Origin: Siccirubricoccus phaeus
Lineage (GTDB): Bacteria; Pseudomonadota; Alphaproteobacteria; Acetobacterales; Acetobacteraceae
Length of the DNA: 64,000 nucleotides
Reading direction: 5' to 3'
Assembly (NCBI RefSeq): GCF_008360935.1
Contig: NZ_SRXO01000009.1
Location: 1 to 64,000 of the forward strand
The position numbers and the translations under genes are program-made. The notes under the pieces are model-generated. The model made no database searches. It saw only the letters and a program-made list of their open reading frames with translations, and was not told the DNA's origin. Shown here piece after piece: positions 17,111 through 25,049 of the stretch; the stretch's first letter is position 1, and every line of letters starts with the position of its first letter.

Positions 17111-18523
17111 TCACCGCCCCGGCGGCGTCTCCACCAGCTCGACCAGCTCGCCGAGCTGGTCGAGCGCCTCCGGCGGCAGCGCCGCCAGGTCGAAGTCGCG
17201 GCTGTCCAGGAACCGGCCCTCCTTGGTGTAGAGCGCCAGGGAGAGGCGCACCCCGTCCCGCCCGGCAATATGGCCGACGATCGGCACGCCGCCCGCCTCC
17301 TGCTCCGCCATCAGGACGAAATCGCCGAGCTCGACGAGGGTCTCGGGGATGTCCGCCAGCGTAGCCTCGCCGAAATAATCCTCCAGCTCCGCCTCCAATT
17401 GCGAGGCGCCGACCAGATGCAGCGGAACGCAGTCCCGGAAGCGGTCGGCGATCTCCTCGGCCCAGGAGTCGAAGGCATCCTCCGCGGCATCTTCCACCGC
17501 CGCATGCGCCGCCGTCTGCGGGTCCAGGGCCGCGAGATCCGCCGGCGCCGTCGGGTCCGGCGCCGGGCTGCGGTCGATCTCCGCCCATTCCGGGATGTCC
17601 CAGGAGAGATTCAGGCCGAGCAGCAGGCCGATGCCCTCCTCCGCCAGCTCTGCCTCGGTGGCCGGGGGCAGGGCGCTCGGCTCACGGCCCGCCAGCATGT
17701 CCTCCAGCGCCCGGCGCATTGCCACCGGCGCCAGATCGAGCAGCGGGCCCGGCGTGCGCCATGCCGGCAGCAGCCGCAATTCGGCAAACTCCCCGGCCGC
17801 GCCGGAGGCCAGGAAGCTTTCGGCGATGAAGGCCGCCTCCGGCGCCGGCCGGTCCTCCGGCAGCACCATGGGCAGGGCGACGAGGACCGCGCGCCCGGTC
17901 GGCGGCACCGCCTTCGCCTCCGCCGTCAGGTAGAGCAGGTCTTCCAGATGCTCGACGGAATCATCCTCATAGCGGTCCGCGGCGCGGCGCACCGCCTGGT
18001 CCAGCACGCCCTGGCGGCCGGCCTGCAGCAGCTCCTCGGCCAGCGCCTCGAAGGCCGGCGGGTCCGGGGCGAAGGCGGCCTGCACCAGCCGCTCCGCCGG
18101 GCTGCCCAGGCTGCGGCGCGGCTTCGGCCGCTCCACCCGGCGCGGATCGAGGCCGAGCGTGGCGAGGGCCGCGTCGCCCATCAGCCGTGGCGCGCGGCGG
18201 CGCCAGGCCAGCGGGTTGCGCGGCGATTCCGCCGGGCTTTCCAGCCAGGCGCGGAATTCGGCAGCATCCGCCACCTGCACCAGCACCTTGGTGCCGAAGG
18301 CGAGGGCGGCCCGCGCCACCGCGCGGTTGATCTCGGCCATCACCGGGAGCGGCGGTGCCTCCGGCCGCAGCGCATCAAGCGTCCCCTGGTCCGGGAAATG
18401 GGTCAGCAGGATGGCGGGCAGCACGGGCACCCAGGCGCTGGCATGGGCGGCGGCCTCTTCCGGCGTGCGGGAGGGGGGCTTGCCGGCCTCGGTCACTGGC
18501 ATGGGCATGGGCTCCTCAGCCAT
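17111..18523 (-). CDS. large acidic hypothetical protein coupled to the FAD oxidoreductase
   Basis: A 470-residue protein I do not recognise. It is cytoplasmic by lack of signal or membrane segments and unusually acidic, with Asp/Glu-rich stretches such as DSVEHLEDLLYL, EAELAEEGIG and AVEDAAEDAFDSWAEEIADRF. No nucleotide-binding or metal motif is visible. The start ATG at 18523 overlaps the end of the preceding FAD oxidoreductase gene by eight bases, so the two are co-translated. The conserved length and codon use match the neighbours, so it is a real gene. It might be an accessory partner of the flavoprotein; this is only inferred from coupling. Confidence 0.72.
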   Translation of the reverse strand: MAEEPMPMPVTEAGKPPSRTPEEAAAHASAWVPVLPAILLTHFPDQGTLDALRPEAPPLPVMAEINRAVARAALAFGTKVLVQVADAAEFRAWLESPAESPRNPLAWRRRAPRLMGDAALATLGLDPRRVERPKPRRSLGSPAERLVQAAFAPDPPAFEALAEELLQAGRQGVLDQAVRRAADRYEDDSVEHLEDLLYLTAEAKAVPPTGRAVLVALPMVLPEDRPAPEAAFIAESFLASGAAGEFAELRLLPAWRTPGPLLDLAPVAMRRALEDMLAGREPSALPPATEAELAEEGIGLLLGLNLSWDIPEWAEIDRSPAPDPTAPADLAALDPQTAAHAAVEDAAEDAFDSWAEEIADRFRDCVPLHLVGASQLEAELEDYFGEATLADIPETLVELGDFVLMAEQEAGGVPIVGHIAGRDGVRLSLALYTKEGRFLDSRDFDLAALPPEALDQLGELVELVETPPGR

Positions 18524-20180
18524 AGGCCAGGGCCGCCTCGGCGCCCCGGCTCATTTCGCGCGGAATTGGCTGGCCGGTGGCGGCCAGCGCCAGCGCCTCC
18601 GCCACCCGGATGCCATCCACCCCGGCGGAGAGGATGCCCCCCGCATAGCCCGCGCCCTCCCCCGCCGGATAGAGGCCGCGTGTGTTGAGGCTCTGGAAGT
18701 CGAAGCCGCGGCGGATGCGGATGGGGCTGCTGGTGCGGGTCTCGACGCCGGTCATCACCGCATCCTCGCGGGCGAAGCCGGGGATCTGCCGGGCGAATTC
18801 CGGCAGCGCCTCCCGCATCGCCGCCACGGCGAAATCCGGCAGGCAGCGCGCCAGGTCGGTGGGGGTGACGCCGGGCTTGTAGCTGGGCTCGATCTCGCCG
18901 AGGCCGGTGCTGGCGCGGCCGGCGAGGAAATCGCCGACGAGCTGCACCGGCGCGCAATAGCCGCCGCCCCCGGCCTCGAAGGCCAGGCTTTCCCAGCGGC
19001 GCTGGAATTCGACGCCGGCGAGCACGTCGCCCGGATAGTCCGCGGGCGAGATGCCGACGACCATGCCGGCATTGGCGTTGAATTCGGCGCGGCTGTACTG
19101 GCTCATGCCGTTGGTCACCACGCGCCCGGCCTCGCTGGTGGCGGCGACCACGCGGCCGCCCGGGCACATGCAGAAGCTGTAGACGCTGCGGCCGTTGCGG
19201 CCGTGATGCACCAGCTTGTAGTCCGCCGCGCCCAGCGCCTTGTTGCCGGCATTGGGGCCGAAGCGGGCGCGGTCGATCAGGGATTGCGGATGCTCGATGC
19301 GGATGCCGAGGGAGAAGGGCTTGGCTTCCAGGTACACGCCGCGGTCGCGCAGCATGGCGAAGCTGTCCCGCGCGCTGTGGCCGATGGCGAGCACCACCTG
19401 GTCGGCCGCCAGGGTCTCGCCGCCCGCCAGCACCACGCCGCGGAGATGGCGCGTGCCGTCCCCATCGGTCTCGATCAGCAGGTCCTCGACGCGCGTGCCG
19501 AAGCGGTATTCGCCGCCGAGGGATTCGATCTCGGCGCGGATGCTCTCCACCATGGTGACCAGGCGGAAGGTGCCGATATGCGGCTTGGAGAGGTAGAGAA
19601 TCTCTTCGGGTGCGCCGGCCTTGACGAATTCCGTCAGCACCTTGCGGCCGTAGAAGCGCGGATCCTTGATGCCGGAATAGAGCTTGCCGTCGGAGAAGGT
19701 GCCGGCGCCACCCTCGCCGAATTGCACGTTGCTCTCCTCGGTCAGCACGCCGCGGCGCCACAGCGCCCAGGTGTCCTTGGTCCGCTGCCGCACCGCCTGG
19801 CCGCGTTCCAGGATGATCGGGCGGAAGCCCATCTGCGCCAGCACCAGCGCCGCCAGCAGCCCGCAGGGGCCGGCGCCGATGACGATGGGGCGCGGGCGCC
19901 CCTCCGGCGCACGGGCGACGAAGCGGTATTGCGTCTCCGGCGCGGGGCCGAGGCGCGGATCATCCGCATGGCGCGCCAGCAGCGCGGCCTCCTCCGCCAC
20001 ATCCAGGTCCAGCGTATAGACCAGCATGATGGCGCGCGGGTTGCGCGCATCATAGCCGCGGCGGAACACCTGCAGGCTGCGCAGCGCCGCATCCGCCACG
20101 CCGAGCCGCGCCAGCACGGCGGCGCGCAGCGCCTCGGGCGGGTGGTCCAGGGGCAGGCGCAGCTCGGTCAGGCGGATCAT
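18516..20180 (-). CDS. NAD(P)/FAD-dependent oxidoreductase (COG2509 type)
   Basis: A 554-residue flavoprotein of the COG2509 'FAD-dependent dehydrogenase' type. An N-terminal region of about 90 residues (MIRLTELRLPLDHPPEAL…) precedes the dinucleotide-binding VIGAGPCGLLAALVLA. Then come the family segments EESNVQFGEGGAGTFSDGKL, VLAIGHSARDSFAML, FCMCPGGRVVAATSEAG, and the C-terminal YPAGEGAGYAGGILSAGVDG flavin motif. The substrate of this widespread group is unknown. ATG at 20180. It is divergent from the aldo/keto reductase at 20361 and overlaps the acidic hypothetical gene downstream. Confidence 0.9.
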   Translation of the reverse strand: MIRLTELRLPLDHPPEALRAAVLARLGVADAALRSLQVFRRGYDARNPRAIMLVYTLDLDVAEEAALLARHADDPRLGPAPETQYRFVARAPEGRPRPIVIGAGPCGLLAALVLAQMGFRPIILERGQAVRQRTKDTWALWRRGVLTEESNVQFGEGGAGTFSDGKLYSGIKDPRFYGRKVLTEFVKAGAPEEILYLSKPHIGTFRLVTMVESIRAEIESLGGEYRFGTRVEDLLIETDGDGTRHLRGVVLAGGETLAADQVVLAIGHSARDSFAMLRDRGVYLEAKPFSLGIRIEHPQSLIDRARFGPNAGNKALGAADYKLVHHGRNGRSVYSFCMCPGGRVVAATSEAGRVVTNGMSQYSRAEFNANAGMVVGISPADYPGDVLAGVEFQRRWESLAFEAGGGGYCAPVQLVGDFLAGRASTGLGEIEPSYKPGVTPTDLARCLPDFAVAAMREALPEFARQIPGFAREDAVMTGVETRTSSPIRIRRGFDFQSLNTRGLYPAGEGAGYAGGILSAGVDGIRVAEALALAATGQPIPREMSRGAEAALAYG

Positions 20181-20360
20181 GGGCTTCCGGCGGGTGGCAG
20201 GGCGAATTCGGCGCGGGCGGGCTTGCCTGGCGCCAGGAACACGCGTCCAGATGGCGGCAGGCCAAAGGGGCAGGCGAGGGCGGCGGCCTCCGTGCCCGGC
20301 ACGGGCGGCGGCATCCCAGGTGCAGCGATAGGCCGAAGCGGCAGGCGAGGGAACAGGCAC

Positions 20361-21338
20361 ATGCAGCAACGCAGTCTCGGACGGACGGGTCTGACGGTTT
20401 CCGCCCTCGGCTATGGCGCGGGGGCGGTGGGCGGGCTGATGGTGCGCGGCAGCCAGGCGGAGCAGCAGGCCTCGCTGGACCGTGCCCTCGCTGCCGGCAT
20501 CACCTATGTGGACACCGCCGCCCTCTATGGCGATGGGGAAAGCGAGCGGAGCCTCGGCCGGCTGCTGAAGGGCAGGGCGGAGCAGCCGGTGCTGGGCACC
20601 AAGGTAAGGCTGCCGGCGGCGCTGCGGGGCGATATTCCCGGCGCCATCGCCGCCTCGCTGGAGGCGAGCCTCACGCGGCTGGGGCGCGACCATGTCGATC
20701 TGTTCCAATTGCACGACCCCATCGTGCCCCGTGGCGGCTCCCCCGGCGGCTACACCCTGGCGCAGGTGCTGGGGGAAGCGGTGCCGGCCATGCAGCGGCT
20801 GCGGGACCAGGGGAAATGCCGCTTCCTCGGCATCACTGCCCTGGGCGACACCCAGGTGCTGGGGGAGCTGCTGGAGAAGGGCGTGATCGACACGGCGCAG
20901 ATCCCCTTCAACGCGCTGAACCCAAGCTGGCTGGCGCCGAAGCCGGCCCGGCTGCCAGGGCAGGATTTCGCCGGGCTTGGCCGTAAGGCGGCGGCGCAGG
21001 GGGTGGGGCTGATCGCCATTCGCATCCTGGCCGGTGGCGCGCTCTCCGGCGAGGCGGCGCGGCACCCGGTGGCGATGCCGCAGGTGGCGCCCATCGCCTC
21101 CGGCCCCGACTACGCGGCTGACGTGGCGGAGGCGCGGCGGCTGCTGCCGCTGGTCGCCGAGGGGCATGCGGCGAGCCTCGCCGAGCTGGCCATCCGCTAC
21201 GCCCTGTCCTGGCCGGAGATCGGCACGGCGCTGATCGGCACCGCTTCCGTCGAGCAATTGGAGGTGGCGATCGCGGCGGCGGAGAAGGGACCGCTGCCGG
21301 CGGAAACCCTGGCCCGGATCGGTGCGCTGCTGGCGTGA
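20361..21338 (+). CDS. aldo/keto reductase (pyridoxal/L-fucose dehydrogenase-like)
   Basis: A 325-residue aldo/keto reductase with the tetrad Asp51, Tyr56 (VDTAALYGDGESE), Lys81 (GTKVRL) and His118 (LFQLHDP). The start QQRSLGRTGLTVSALGYGAG is typical of AKR enzymes of the galactose/fucose-dehydrogenase and pyridoxal-reductase-like branch. The cofactor motif lies in ALIGTASVEQLEVAI at the end. Its stop overlaps a GTG start of the EamA transporter, so a product might be exported. Substrate unknown. Confidence 0.9.
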   Translation: MQQRSLGRTGLTVSALGYGAGAVGGLMVRGSQAEQQASLDRALAAGITYVDTAALYGDGESERSLGRLLKGRAEQPVLGTKVRLPAALRGDIPGAIAASLEASLTRLGRDHVDLFQLHDPIVPRGGSPGGYTLAQVLGEAVPAMQRLRDQGKCRFLGITALGDTQVLGELLEKGVIDTAQIPFNALNPSWLAPKPARLPGQDFAGLGRKAAAQGVGLIAIRILAGGALSGEAARHPVAMPQVAPIASGPDYAADVAEARRLLPLVAEGHAASLAELAIRYALSWPEIGTALIGTASVEQLEVAIAAAEKGPLPAETLARIGALLA

Positions 21339-22219
21339 TTCCCCCGCCTATGCAGGGCTATGCCCTGGTGCTGGCATCCGCCCTGGCCTGGGGCGGCAAT
21401 TGGCCGATCATGAAGCTGCTGATGCTGGACTGGCCGGCCTTCGCCTTCCGCGTCCTCTGCGCTGCCTGTTCGGTGGTGGTGCTGGGGTGCGTGGCATTGG
21501 CGCAGGGCCAGGCGCTGCTGCCGCGGCCGGGGCAATGGGGGCGGCTGAGCATCTCCGCCCTGCTGAACGTGACGAGCTGGGGGGCCCTGGCGCCCATCGC
21601 CATCTTCTGGCTGGATGCCTCGGAGGCGGCGATCATCGCCTACACCATGCCGGTCTGGGCGACGATGCTGGCCTGGCCCTTCCTGGGGGAGCGGCCCGGC
21701 TGGCAGCGCTTCGCCGGGCTCGGGATGGGGCTGGCGGGGGTGACGCTGCTGATGGCGGGGCAATTGGCGGTGGGGCCGCCGGAGGCGCTGCTGGACAAGC
21801 TGCCCGGGGTGGCCGCCATCCTCGGCACGGCGCTGCTGTTCGCCGGCGGCGTGGTGTTCACCAAGCGCTATCCGGTGGCGATGGCACCGGTGCCGCTGGT
21901 GGCCTGGCAGCTCATCATCGGCATGGCGCCGGTGTTGGCGATCAGCCTGGGGTTCGAGCGGCTGTCGCTGAGCGGCGTGACGGCGCGGGGGTGGCTGTGC
22001 CTGGCCTATGGGTCGCTGGCCGGGCAGGTGCTGGCCTATCTGGCCTGGTTCCGCGCCATTCGGCTGCTGCCGGCGGGGAATGCGGCGCTCGGGGCGCTGC
22101 TGGTGCCGGTGGTCGGGGTGCTGGGCAGCGGGCTGATACTGGGGGAGCCGCTGGGCGTGCGGCATGCGGTGGCGCTGGTGCTGACGCTTGGGGGCGTGGC
22201 GCTGGCCTCGCGGGGGTGA
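21335..22219 (+). CDS. EamA/DMT family transporter
   Basis: A 294-residue inner-membrane protein of the drug/metabolite transporter superfamily with about ten hydrophobic segments in two EamA halves. The first opens YALVLASALAWGGNWPIMK, the second near LPGVAAILGTALLFAGGVV. The GTG at 21335 overlaps the reductase stop by four bases; an ATG at 21350 is an alternative start. Members export amino acids, nucleotides or small metabolites. The protein ends cleanly with a last helix VALVLTLGGVALASRG. Confidence 0.92.
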   Translation: MIPPPMQGYALVLASALAWGGNWPIMKLLMLDWPAFAFRVLCAACSVVVLGCVALAQGQALLPRPGQWGRLSISALLNVTSWGALAPIAIFWLDASEAAIIAYTMPVWATMLAWPFLGERPGWQRFAGLGMGLAGVTLLMAGQLAVGPPEALLDKLPGVAAILGTALLFAGGVVFTKRYPVAMAPVPLVAWQLIIGMAPVLAISLGFERLSLSGVTARGWLCLAYGSLAGQVLAYLAWFRAIRLLPAGNAALGALLVPVVGVLGSGLILGEPLGVRHAVALVLTLGGVALASRG

Positions 22220-22668
22220 GTCATTGGCGGCGCCGGCCGGCGATGGCGTCGGGGGGCCGGCCCCCTTTTGGCCATTCCGGCCCGGCGCGTCCTGCGCGCT
22301 CGATGTCGCGCGGAAGGCGCGGCCGGGCGCAGCTCTCGCGGACGCCACGGTGCCGCAAGCGAGGCAGGGCCGTAGCCGCGCGTCGTGCGAATGCACGCCT
22401 CCGGCGCCAAGCGCGGTGCGCCTTCGGCCCGGCCTTGACTCGCTTGCCGCACCGTGGCCCGGGGCAAGGGCCGCCTTCGACGCTGTCGAAAGCGCCATGT
22501 CGCGCCTTCGCAGGCGAGGCAAGGCAGCCGCATATCCGCCCCTTGGGCGCCCAGCTTCGACCGCGCTGCCTGCTGCCCTGCCACGGCTTTACGGGCTGTG
22601 CGCGGCCTGGAGAGGACAGCCCATCCGAGGCCCCCGCGGAGCCGCGCAGCGGCTTCGTGGGGAATGAA
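22220..22668. repeat. 449-bp gene-free gap with stem-bounded dispersed element
   Basis: No gene is seen. An element at 22345–22457 is bounded by 20-nt arms complementary at 18 positions (22345–22364 and 22438–22457) around about 73 nt. Its body contains CCGCGCGTCGTGCGAA (22376–22391), exactly as in the element at 5335–5450. The flanks CGCCTTCGACGCTGTCGAAAG resemble 29570–29600. Confidence 0.6.
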
Positions 22669-23643
22669 TCAGTCCGGCTTGATCCCTGCGCTCTGGATCA
22701 CCCCACGCCAGCGCGTCAGCTCCCCCTGGATCATCGCCGTGTAGGCCGCCGGCCCCATCCTCCCCGGCACCACGCCGATATTGGCGAAGCGCTCCTGCAG
22801 CTTCGGGTCCTGCAGCGCCTCGCCGATCACCACCTCCCACCGCGCGACGATCGGCGCCGGCACGCCGGCGGCGGTGGAGAAGCCGAACCAATTCGTGCTC
22901 TGCACCGTCGGCAGCCCGGCCTCGGTGAAGCTCGGCACCTCCGGCAGCGCCGCGTCCCGCGCCGCCTCGCTGGTGCCCAGCGCCTTCAGCCGCCCGGCGC
23001 GCAGATGCGGCAGGGCGATGGGCAGGCTTTCCATCACCGCGGGAATCTGCCCGCCCATCGCATCCGTCAGCGCGGCGGCGGAGCCGCGATAGGGCACATG
23101 CGTCAGCTCCACCCCCGCGGCCCGCGCCAGCACCTGGCCGATCAGGTGGTTCATCGTGCCATTGCCGCCCGTGCCATAGGCGAGGCCGCCCGGCCGCCCC
23201 TTCGCCAGCGCCAGGAATTCCTGAAGGGTCGCCGCCGGCACGCCGGGGTTCACCACCAGCACGCTGGCGAAGGTGCCGACCAGCGCGACATGGGTGAAAT
23301 CCGCCATCGGGTCATAGGGCATGTTCGGGTAGAGCACCGGCCCGATGCCATGCGAGGCGGCGTTGGACATGATGACCGTATGCGCATCGCCGCGCGCCTT
23401 CGCCACCAGATCGGCGCCCACCAGCCCGCCGGCGCCCGGCCGGTTCTCGATGACGATGGGCTGGCCGAGCCTGGTGCCGATGCTCTCGCCGAGGGCGCGG
23501 GAGAGCGTGTCCGCCGCGCCGCCCGGCGGGAAATTCACGATCCAGCGGATGGGGCGTTCCGGCCAATTGCCCTGGGCCTGGGCAAAGCGGCCCAGCAGAA
23601 GGGCAGGGGAGGCGAGGAGCAGGCTACGGCGTGACGGCAACAT
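22669..23643 (-). CDS. Bug/TctC family tripartite tricarboxylate transporter substrate-binding protein
   Basis: A 324-residue periplasmic binding protein of the Bug family. The signal peptide SRRSLLLASPALLLGRFAQAQ is followed by NWPERPIRWIVNFPPGGAADTLSRA, VIENRPGAGGLVGADLVAKA, and HVPYRGSAAALTDAMGGQI, all diagnostic. It is a second, clearly different paralogue of 15549–16532 and also lacks nearby transporter membrane subunits. Ligand unknown. Confidence 0.93.
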   Translation of the reverse strand: MLPSRRSLLLASPALLLGRFAQAQGNWPERPIRWIVNFPPGGAADTLSRALGESIGTRLGQPIVIENRPGAGGLVGADLVAKARGDAHTVIMSNAASHGIGPVLYPNMPYDPMADFTHVALVGTFASVLVVNPGVPAATLQEFLALAKGRPGGLAYGTGGNGTMNHLIGQVLARAAGVELTHVPYRGSAAALTDAMGGQIPAVMESLPIALPHLRAGRLKALGTSEAARDAALPEVPSFTEAGLPTVQSTNWFGFSTAAGVPAPIVARWEVVIGEALQDPKLQERFANIGVVPGRMGPAAYTAMIQGELTRWRGVIQSAGIKPD

Positions 23644-23971
23644 CTGAAGGTCCCGGACTGAGGTCGCGGGCCCGGAGCGGCTTCACCTTGCCTGCGCTCG
23701 GCGAACCCGGTCCAGCCCATGGTTTGGTGGTATTTCTCGAATCGTCCGGCGATTTCGCCGGACTTGAAAATGCTCTAGCCAATGCCGTGCCACCGGGCGG
23801 CCTTGCGCGCCGGGGAAGACTCTCTTCCACCCTGCCGCGCTATCGGGCGCGGCACCCGGCCCGTACAGCCTTCCGCAGGTCCGGCACCGGACGACCCGGA
23901 GGATGCACCGGAGAACGCCCGGAATCGCCCGCGCATCGCGCCGGCGAGCCCTGCCTGGAGGAGAGACGAGG
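23644..23971. other. gene-free region upstream of GST and Bug genes
   Basis: About 330 bp between divergent genes. It contains a hairpin-prone block GTCCGGCGATTTCGCCGGAC (arms around 23746–23765) and a CTAG at 23775 ending a degenerate repeat-type module (GAGCGGCTTCAC…GCTCTAG). Both divergent promoters should be here, but no convincing -35/-10 pair was found. Confidence 0.5.
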
Positions 23972-24592
23972 ATGACCGCCCCGAGCATCACCCTGCATGG
24001 CACCCCCTATTCCGGCCATGCGCATCGCGTCGCCCTGCTGCTGCGGATGCTCGGGCTGCCGTATCGCTTCGTCGAGGCGCCGGGCCCCGTGCGGCACTCG
24101 CCGGCGTTCCGCGCGCTGAACCCGCTCGGCCAGATCCCGGTGCTGGAGATCGAGGGCCTGGTCCTGGCGGATTCCAACGCCATCCTGGTCTATCTGGCCA
24201 AGTGCTTCGATGCCGGCGGCCTCTGGCTGCCGGAGACGCCGGAGGGCGCCGCCGCGGTGCAGCGCTGCCTCTCCCTCGCGGCGGGGGAGCTGGCCTTCGG
24301 CCCCGCCACCGCCCGCGCCGTGGCGCAATGGCAGATGCCGGGCGTGCCGGCGGAGGCAAGGCGGGTGGCGGACAAGCTCCTCGCCTTCCTGGAGCAGCAT
24401 CTGGCGGGGCGGGAATTCCTCGCCGCCGCGCACCCGACCATCGCCGACCTCGCCTGCTATTCCTACCTGGCGCATGCGCCGGAGGGCGGCATTTCCCTGG
24501 ACTCCTACCCTGCGCTGCGCGCCTGGCTGGCCCGGGTGGAAGCGCTGCCGGGCTTCTTCCCCATGCCGCGCCTGCCGGTACCCGCGGCGTGA
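23972..24592 (+). CDS. glutathione S-transferase family protein
   Basis: A 206-residue GST. The thioredoxin-like domain shows ITLHGTPYSGHAHRVALLLRML with the PYSG region at the catalytic position, NPLGQIPVLEIEGL with the cis-Pro, and ADSNAILVYLAKCF. The C-terminal helical domain has HPTIADLACYSYLAHAPEGG. ATG at 23972 is preceded by a strong GGAGGAGAG. It is only distantly like the GST at 7264–7926. Acceptor substrate unknown. It converges with the NTF2-like gene one base after its stop. Confidence 0.92.
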   Translation: MTAPSITLHGTPYSGHAHRVALLLRMLGLPYRFVEAPGPVRHSPAFRALNPLGQIPVLEIEGLVLADSNAILVYLAKCFDAGGLWLPETPEGAAAVQRCLSLAAGELAFGPATARAVAQWQMPGVPAEARRVADKLLAFLEQHLAGREFLAAAHPTIADLACYSYLAHAPEGGISLDSYPALRAWLARVEALPGFFPMPRLPVPAA

Positions 24593-24593
24593 C

Positions 24594-24959
24594 TCACCCC
24601 ATGCGGAAGAGGAAGCGTTCCTCCGCGATCTTGCCGTCCTGCACGGTGTAGAGGCCGATCTCCTCCATCTGCATGCGCTGGCCGCTGGCCTTCGCCGTGA
24701 CGTCGATGAGGAAGCGCACCGCGAATTGGTCGCCATTCACGTAAGGCCCATGCGCTTCGGTCGCATGGATGGTGTGGTTGGCGTACCACCATTCGCCCTT
24801 GGCCTTCACCGCGGCGCGGCCGCGCAGCACGGCCATCTCGCCCTCCATGGGCTCGATGCTCACGATGTCCTCGGACCAGAAGCGGTCGCCGGCGGCATCG
24901 AACTCGCCCTGCTGGCAGAGCTTCACGAATTCCGCGGCGATTTCGGCGGTGGCGGGCAT
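24594..24959 (-). CDS. NTF2-like/SnoaL-like protein
   Basis: A 121-residue protein of the nuclear transport factor 2-like superfamily (SnoaL-like), a cone-shaped fold used for binding or for small-molecule isomerase/hydrolase reactions. The pattern AAEFVKLCQQGEFDAAGDRFWSEDIVSIEP, RGRAAVKAKGEWWYANH and GLYTVQDGKIAEERFLFRMG is typical. It is the last gene after the amidohydrolase and ABC importer on the same strand, with about 90 bp to the amidohydrolase, so it may belong to the same catabolic unit. Function unknown. Confidence 0.85.
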   Translation of the reverse strand: MPATAEIAAEFVKLCQQGEFDAAGDRFWSEDIVSIEPMEGEMAVLRGRAAVKAKGEWWYANHTIHATEAHGPYVNGDQFAVRFLIDVTAKASGQRMQMEEIGLYTVQDGKIAEERFLFRMG

Positions 24960-25049
24960 GGCGAGGTCTCCTCCGGCGCAGCGAGCGCCGGAGAGAACGT
25001 ATAAAGAACTCGTGCCGGCCTCAAGCCGTGTTTTCGTGACGTTCCCGCG

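Noticed and set aside
18159-21338. Very long open frame (more than 1000 codons) on the plus strand across the hypothetical, FAD oxidoreductase and aldo/keto reductase genes
   Set aside because: It is antisense to two well-supported genes for most of its length and shows low-complexity Arg/Ala/Gly sequence typical of GC-rich shadow frames; only its last 325 codons (from 20361) are a real gene.
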